From Lottia gigantea (Eukaryota; Mollusca; Gastropoda; Lottiidae), in NCBI RefSeq assembly GCF_000327385.1, contig NW_008707426.1, forward strand, positions 143,301-207,300: a stretch of DNA of 64,000 bases, written 5' to 3'. Below the pieces are notes generated by a model, which was given only the letters and a program-made list of their open reading frames with translations, ran no database searches and had not been told where the DNA came from. Shown piece after piece: positions 57,915 to 64,000 of the stretch (its first letter is position 1; every line of letters begins with the position of its first letter). Position numbers and translations under genes: made by a program.

Positions 57915-58202
57915 CAATAAACAATTAATTCACAGCTCGTCGTCGAAATTTGAGCCTTCAAATCCATTTGTTAAGAATTATCCATGTTAAAATATTAAAA
58001 TGGCGACTCGTCTTTTCTTGAGACTCTGTTATACATAGAAAAGACATATTATAAAGATATAAATGTGAAATTTCTAGTTTGAAGTATATTTGAAGGGTTT
58101 TCTGATCATTTCTATCATAGAACTTGACTGTACTTCTGAAGACTATTTACATATATTCAAGGCCAAAATCAAACCACGAAGATGGCGAATCTGTCCCTTT
58201 AA
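57915..58202 (+). mobile_element. MITE-A, 5'-truncated
   Basis: GTCGAAATTTGAGCCTTCAA, GGCGACTCGTCTTTTCTTGA, ending GGCGAATCTGTCCCTTTAA at 58199-58202. Confidence 0.75.
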
Positions 58203-59600
58203 GGTTCAAATGCATGTTGGAAATCAATCGCATGAACATGGATTTTAAGAAGATATGTCTGAAAAAGGGTACGGTCCTCTGATCTCAAGAATTTTGAGGC
58301 AGGGTTCAACTAAGATTGAAAATTTTATTAGAAAATTCCGTTTTGACTAATCAAGTTAAATTTTTATTTTCATTTTATGAAAATTTGGTAGCAATTCCAT
58401 CTGTAAGGTATTGTAGGTCTTGCCACAGACTTTAGTTCTTTGGGGCAACAGAGACCACCGAGTCGTAGCTTCCAGGAAATTTCCAGGAAAGTTATACAAT
58501 TTGATTTCGTGATCATTTTATTTTTGGCTAATCGCAAAAAGGTGTCATTTTGATTCGCAAATTCCAATGCGATACCGCATAAACTGAACCCTGCTCCACA
58601 TTATGCCGGAAGTGATGTAAGCGATGAAACAGTAGTCTCTGCAGCGTTCCAGGGGAGCTTAATGGAAAATAAACAATGAGTTAAACAAGAATAATAGAGC
58701 GATGTTGAATGACGTCATAACTAGCTGATAAAATCTGTATTATATCGATCAAATCGCGAGTTTAAAAACACGTTTATTTACCTTTTAAACATCAGCTTAA
58801 TGCACTATTCTGTTTTTATATGAATTGTTGTATATTAGGAGTCGCGCGATAAGCGAGTCCTTCTTCATCTTCTTCTTTTTCAAATAAAAAAAAAAAAAAA
58901 AAAAACCCGTTCAACCTGTTCCGAAAAAAATAGTAGGTGCAGACAGAATTCAAAATTGCGGAGAAGGAAATAGATGGGGACATTTTGAATGTGACACATT
59001 CCGTACCGTTCGTCAATTGAGGGCAGAATTGGAACAAAAGGAACCTGTTCAGAACTCTCCAAACAAGCGCTACCAATGCCTACGTTATCATTAGCCCACG
59101 TGGTGCAGAAAAGTAGGACGTAAAACTCCATTCATTTCATTTTTCCAATGTTTCTGAAGCTGTTGTCCTGGTTGAAAACTAAGATGATTATGTTTACCCC
59201 CAGGAGAGTCAAGTGGTTTAGGAATTGTCAGAATAATCGGATTATATTCTTACTAACATTCTGAATGAGTCTGTACAGTTTGCCAGTAAACAATGTAGTT
59301 TATTTTCTACTTAGGCTACCTTATTCGTCCAATGAAAGGAAATGGAGTTTTAAGCAGTTTGACCCCTAGGTGCCTAGTACTATAGAAATATGGTTTGTAC
59401 AGAATTGTACGCCCACTTCAATTCTTTTGCTTTTTATCCGTTTTTGCCTCAAGATATGAAATCAATTGAAAGCGACGTTGCCATCACCACCAACCCCCCG
59501 CCCCCACCCCATTGAGTCGGCTTCTCTTCTATTTGTGCCCCCAGTCTCTGAAAGTCGCCCCCCTCCCCCGAATCCAATCCATCCCACATAACATCTTCAC
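58203..59600. other. Intergenic; SINE tail fragment at about 59088-59145
   Basis: TTAGCCCACGTGGTGCAGAA and AAGTAGGACGTAAAACTCC followed by CATTCATTTCATTTTT is an isolated SINE 3' end. A poly-A run lies at about 58887-58905. No gene seen. Confidence 0.45.
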
Positions 59601-59602
59601 AA

Positions 59603-59892
59603 TGTCAAGCTATTATGAACTTATACCTTGACTACAATAGCCACCTTTAATGTATCACGGAATGCAGTGATTTGATTGGATTTTACGCAAGCGGATACAG
59701 CTTATTAGGGCGCTCGACATATAGACTGCAATCGTTATGTCTTATGGTTTGCAGACTTTCTGTCGAGGGATCTCATTGGCTCTATTTGGTAGCATCCAAT
59801 CCAATAAATCACTGTACTGATAAAAAATTCATGATACACGAAAGGTGGCTATTGCAGTCAAGGTATTAGATCAAATTCCTTATAGCTTGACA
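59603..59892. mobile_element. Inverted-repeat element MITE-I
   Basis: Left TGTCAAGCTATTATGAACTT and CCTTGACTACAATAGCCACC; right GGTGGCTATTGCAGTCAAGG and TATAGCTTGACA. Half copies lie near 7170-7230 and 24790-24830. Confidence 0.7.
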
Positions 59893-60174
59893 TTTTAAAA
59901 ATGTCCACAGAATGGCCTGGCTGACAGCAACACGCTGTTATGTTTTATCATAATCATTGTACAATTTAAACACTGCTTATCGATCTCCAGCATTGATTAC
60001 AGTGTTTGTTTGTTGGTTAAACGAGACTATTGTTTCCTGTAGTCCAATTTTCATAGTCCTAACGATACATTAAAACAACGTAATGGGGTTGTGCTTTCAT
60101 TATAGTCGTTAATAGCTCTAGTCGTTAGCATATAGTCGCCATTTTGGAATCCGGAATACGAATGAAAATCGAAT

Positions 60175-60510
60175 TAGACCAAACTTTTCGATCTATTTTG
60201 TTCTTTTTTTTTATTTTCATTCTTAATCCTTTTTAAATAAAGTTTGACCCAAAGACGTTAACCTCACTAACGTCATAACTTAAGAAAATCTAAGTAGCCA
60301 AGTATAATTCAATTTAAACCTAAAAAAAATATGGACAAATAACGGCAAACGGTCTAGTAGTGCCCTGGAACAGTCTAATATTTTTATTAGTCGTTTTTAT
60401 TTTTAATATAGCCACTTCAGTTAGGGTCTAACGACAACTCTCTTGAACGTTCGTCAATTAACCTTTTGACCCAACCTGATAAACACTGTGTCACCACTGG
60501 AGAAGGTAAA
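60175..60510. mobile_element. MITE-F remnants
   Basis: AGACCAAACTTTTCGATC near 60177 and TTAGTCGTTTTTATTTTTAA with GTTAGGGTCTAACGACAAC near 60390-60440. The copy is rearranged and lacks its right end. Confidence 0.55.
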
Positions 60511-61227
60511 AATTTAGCCTGCGCTCTGCAACAAATCAGCTGTACGGAAATTGTCGAGGATAGCCGAATGGGTCGATGATGGTGTTTTGTCGAGTTGTGA
60601 AAGGGTAGATTAAGGGGAGATAAATCATTATTAACAGTTGATCACTAAATAATGATGTAATCACATGCCATTTAGATTCTACTCACGTAACTTCAATCTG
60701 GTCATTAGTACCTGGAATTAGGTCAACCAGCCAACTCATTTGATTGATTGATTGGGGGAAAGATCGAGGGAAGGATTGGTTGGGGGATGGTCGTAGGCTT
60801 GGCATAGATATTAGCCTTTTAGTCCTATATAGGCTAAACCAATTTCGTTCCGTAATTAATTTTTTGGTCTCAATTGTAATCTAACGAGATTTATATAGGC
60901 CCACCAAGGTCAGGCACTGGTGGCGTTTCAAGCTATGTATAGCAGACACTCACGCACCTCTCGTCCCGAGGGGGACGCCACTGCCAGCACTGACAGTGAT
61001 GCAACATGCAGATTGGATCGGGTACAGTGGTTCCTTTATCAGCAGAGGCAGTGAATTGTTACCGATCAAATATACATTATACATCTATCATTCACGGCTT
61101 CGTGCGTGCGCTCATTTTGAAAATTTCGATGAAATCATGAATATTTATTTTCTCGATTCCTCGTACGGGTTTTAGCTCTTAAAGTGAAATAGTATAGTAT
61201 ATGCAATAGTTTTAGTCTTAAAACACT
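60511..61227. other. Intergenic; repeat shared with 9890-9960
   Basis: TTGTAATCTAACGAGATTTA, ACCAAGGTC and TATAGCAGACACTCACG at 60878-60957 match 9889-9945. No gene seen. Confidence 0.4.
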
Positions 61228-61593
61228 TTAAAGGGAAAACTTCGCCATTTCCGGGTTTTGATTTAAGTCTTAGAAAAATTGAATATAGCCTAATAATATG
61301 TAATTAATCTCCAGAAGTACTAGAAATGTACGAAAATTGCATATAATTCCTTTAAAAATACCTCGAACTAGGAATTCACCTTCTATTTTTATATACATGT
61401 TTTTTATATGTAAGGCATAGTCACAAGAAAAGACGATTCATCTTTTAAGTTTCAAACGCGGCTAATTCTGGAGACACATGGATTTGAAGGCTCAAATTGC
61501 TGAGGTGAGCTGTGAACTGATTAGCTTAGCCCAAAAATTCCGTTTCTTAAACTAAGGTATGATAGGTCAAAAAAGGTGGCATTGTCCCTTTAA
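61228..61593 (-). mobile_element. MITE-A, complete reverse copy
   Basis: TTAAAGGGAAAACTTCGCCA at one end, GGTGGCATTGTCCCTTTAA at the other, 366 bp with a small insertion near 61280. Confidence 0.8.
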
Positions 61594-62027
61594 GTCTTTT
61601 AACAACCGAAAACATGACTTATTATCGTGGAAATAGGAAAAAATTTCGCATAAGCATAAACTTTTCAATGTTTTCTAATAAAAACTGAATCGTTACATTC
61701 ATTTCGACTTCTTCAAGGGTATTGGGATGCCAGCTTAGGGCATGTGACCTTCGTCAGTCATTAGTCTATGAAGTTCTGAATTATTTAGAGCTTAAAAGTC
61801 TTAACATTGTAATTCACTCTGACAAATCGTTTTAGATGGTAATTAGTGAATTGTTCTACTTGGTTTTATCTTTTAATGGCATCATTAATGTACATAAGAG
61901 TGGTTTCCAAGTTTCTCGAGGACTTTTAAGGCATGCTGAAGCCTCTCGGGGTTCACTGCTTAAATGGAATAAAGGAAAGACTTCGTATAGTTCAAATGGA
62001 GCCAATGCGCATCATCATATATTCCAG

Positions 62028-62254
62028 TTAAAGGGATTTTAAAGTGTTAAAAAAAGAATTATGTGTATCGGGGACACCGATAGCTTCAATTTGCACCATT
62101 CCAATTTTCAGTCAGACGTCTGAAGTTCCCGGAATTCCACTAAAAAGTGGTTGATGACGTCACCAATCGCGAAGGGTCTTGCGTGAAAAAACATTGCCTA
62201 ATATTTTGCGACGTCATCAAACACTTTTTTTTTAACACTTTACCATCCCTTTAA
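62028..62254. mobile_element. MITE-B copy with inverted flanks outside TTAA
   Basis: TTAAAGGGATTTTAAAGTG at the left, CACTTTACCATCCCTTTAA at the right. The inverted repeat continues beyond TTAA: ATATATTCCAG on the left mirrors CTGGAATATGTGATGAT on the right. Confidence 0.75.
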
Positions 62255-62654
62255 CTGGAATATGTGATGATGAGCAGTGCATCTTTTCTTACACTACACT
62301 GAAAAAGGGCCGGGGCTATTTACCACTACCTTTGAAATAGTTGGATGATTCAAGTCAGAAATTCGCCTAAATTATAACTTGACGAGTGGCTGCCTTGAAG
62401 AGTAACTGTTCGATGAATAAAATATTGATGACGAGGCTCTGAGGTTGACTGGTTTCCTAATACTCTGGTATTGATCGTCTTCGGTTTGTCATTCATATAC
62501 ACAAACAACCGTTCTTGTTTACTTTGATAGGTGCGGTGTTCAGGTAAGGTAAGTCGATATGCTAAGAGTAGGGTAGAGGTTGTTGATGGGAATATAGAGA
62601 TTAGGGGGAGAAAGCCGACACTGAGCCGACTATCGAGAGCATTTATTTTTACCT

Positions 62655-62740
62655 TGTGGAGGATTCGAACCCATGCCACCCAATTGCCTAGAAGACGACA
62701 ATCCAACACGCTTCCGTCTGAGCTATTCCCCTCATATTGG
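62655..62740 (-). ncRNA. tRNA-like sequence, probably a pseudogene or SINE head
   Basis: On the minus strand a good A box (TAGCTCAGACGG) and a perfect B box (GGGTTCGAATCC) lie about 42 bp apart. The ATTGTC/GGCAAT hairpin in the anticodon position has an 8-nt loop, and the D and T stems pair poorly, so a working tRNA is unlikely. Confidence 0.35.
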
Positions 62741-62754
62741 AGTTTGCCTGATGC

Positions 62755-64000
62755 TAAGAGTGGGGTAAGGTTGTTGATGCTAAGGGTGGTGTAGGGGTTG
62801 TTGATACTAAGAGTGGTGTAGGGGTTGTTGATACTAAGAATTGGGTAAGGGTTGTTGATACTAAGAGTGGGGTAAGGATTGTTGATACTAAGAGTTGGGT
62901 AAGGGTTTTTGATGCTAAGAGTGAGGTAGGGGCTGTTGATACTAAGAGTAGGGTAAGGATTGTTGATACTAAGAGTTGGGTAAGGGTTGTTGATACTAAG
63001 AGTGGGGTAAGGTTGTTGATGCTAAGAGTGGTGTAGGGGTTGTTGATGCTAAGAGTTGGGTAAGGTTGTTGATGCTAAGAGTGAGGTAGGGGTTGTTGAT
63101 ACTAAGAGTAGGGTAAGGGTTGTTGATACTAAGAGTGGGGTAAGGTTGTTGATGCTAAGAGTAGGGTAGGGGTTGTTGATGCTAAGAGTTGGGTAAGGTT
63201 GTTGATGCTAAGAGTGGTGTAGGGGTTGTTGATACTAAGAGTTGGGTATGGGTTGTTGATACTAAGAGTAGGGTAAGGATTGTTGATGCTAAGAGTTGGG
63301 TAAGGGTTGTTAATACTAAGAGTTGGGTAAGGGTTGTTGATACTAAGAGTGGGGTAAGGTTGTTGATACTAAGAGTAGGGTAACGTTGTTGATACTAAGA
63401 GTAGGGTAGGGGTTGTTGATGCTAAGAGTTGGGTAAGGTTGTTGATGCTAAGAGTGGTGTAAGGGTTGTTGATTCTAAGAGTAGGGTAGGGGTTGTTGAT
63501 GCTAAGAGTTGTGTAAGGTTGTTGATGCTAAGAGTGAGGTAGGGGTTGTTGATACTAAGAGTAGGGTAGGGGTTGTTGATGCTAAGAGTAGGGTAAGGGT
63601 TGTTGATACTAAGAGTGGGGTAAGGATTGTTGATGCTAAGAGTGAGGTAGAGGTTGTTGATACTAAGAGTTGGGTAAGGGTTGTTGATACTAAGAGTGGG
63701 GTAAGGTTGTTGATGCTAAGAGTTGGGTAAGGGTTGTTGATACTAAGAGTGGGGTAAGGATTTTTGATGCTAAGAGTTGGGTAAGGGTTGTTGATACTAA
63801 GAGTTGGGTAAGGGTTGTTGATACTAAGAGTGGGTTAAGGTTGTTGATGCTAAGAGTGAGGTAGGGGTTGTTGATACTAAAAGTAGGGTAAGGGTTGGTG
63901 ATACTAAGAGTGGGGTAAGGTTGTTGATGTTAAGGGTGGTGTAGGGATTGTTGATGCTAAGAGTTGGGTAAGGGTTGTTGATACTAAGAGTTGGGTAAGG
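62755..64000. repeat. 26-27-bp minisatellite running off the right edge
   Basis: At least 45 units of GTTGATACTAAGAGTTGGGT with AAGG or AGGG spacers. Units of 26 and 27 bp alternate irregularly. The array continues past 64000. Frames such as VVDTKSWVR repeats are artefacts. Confidence 0.9.

Noticed and set aside
62755-64000. Valine/lysine-rich frames (VVDTKSWVR) in the right-edge array
   Set aside because: The 26- and 27-bp units alternate, so no frame persists; pure minisatellite.

Overview
This window is animal nuclear DNA and almost certainly molluscan, most likely gastropod. The strongest taxonomic marker is a cholecystokinin/sulfakinin neuropeptide precursor encoding QGAWSYDYGLGGGRF-amide, a form typical of molluscs. 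Spliced genes with GT-AG introns, a tRNA-derived SINE, many small inverted-repeat elements and long minisatellites also fit. I assembled all gene structures by hand from exon reading frames and splice phases.

Layout. 1-2480: relic of a DNA transposon whose hAT-like transposase is on the minus strand and runs off the left edge. 2731-4026: first three coding exons (minus) of a secreted alpha-carbonic anhydrase; the rest lies beyond the left edge, so the transposon sits inside its intron. 6343-6566: possible first exon (minus) of an unrecognised secreted protein with a TATA box. 9114-9548: the CCK/sulfakinin precursor (minus). About 10-43.8 kb is a repeat-rich stretch with no gene I can support. 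43900-46119: complete three-exon NNMT/PNMT/INMT-type methyltransferase (plus). 47763-51973: complete seven-exon ZNF622 (minus). 52502-55324: complete four-exon RPL37A (plus), head to head with ZNF622. Both products serve the large ribosomal subunit: RPL37A is a 60S protein and ZNF622/Rei1 acts in late 60S maturation, so shared control is plausible. 55.4-64 kb is again repeats, ending in a 26-27 bp minisatellite that leaves the window.

Repeat families, named locally: MITE-A (TTAA-flanked, ends AGGGACAGGTTCGCCAT, about 330 bp); MITE-B (TTAA-flanked foldback of about 315-335 bp, each arm carrying TGACGTCA); MITE-C (ends TATACGCCCACAT); MITE-F (ends ACCAAACTTTCGTTCCGTTT); MITE-G (ends near GAAACTACGTATGG); MITE-H (ends GACCGAAACATCTGCCTCT); and a roughly 355 bp tRNA-derived SINE with A and B boxes, an ATTTC-rich tail and, in one copy, a perfect 14-bp target-site duplication.

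The most interesting pattern is that several tandem arrays are amplified pieces of these same elements. The 58-bp array at 27.4-28.8 kb is the end of MITE-B. The 36-bp array at 42.0-43.3 kb and the 77-bp array at 6.9-7.15 kb come from the SINE core. The 105-bp array at 34.7-35.05 kb is a MITE-A end. The 171-bp array in RPL37A intron 3 is the interior of MITE-C. A 48-bp array in the methyltransferase gene appears to be duplicated splice-acceptor sequence. Long open frames inside these arrays are artefacts of unit lengths divisible by three.
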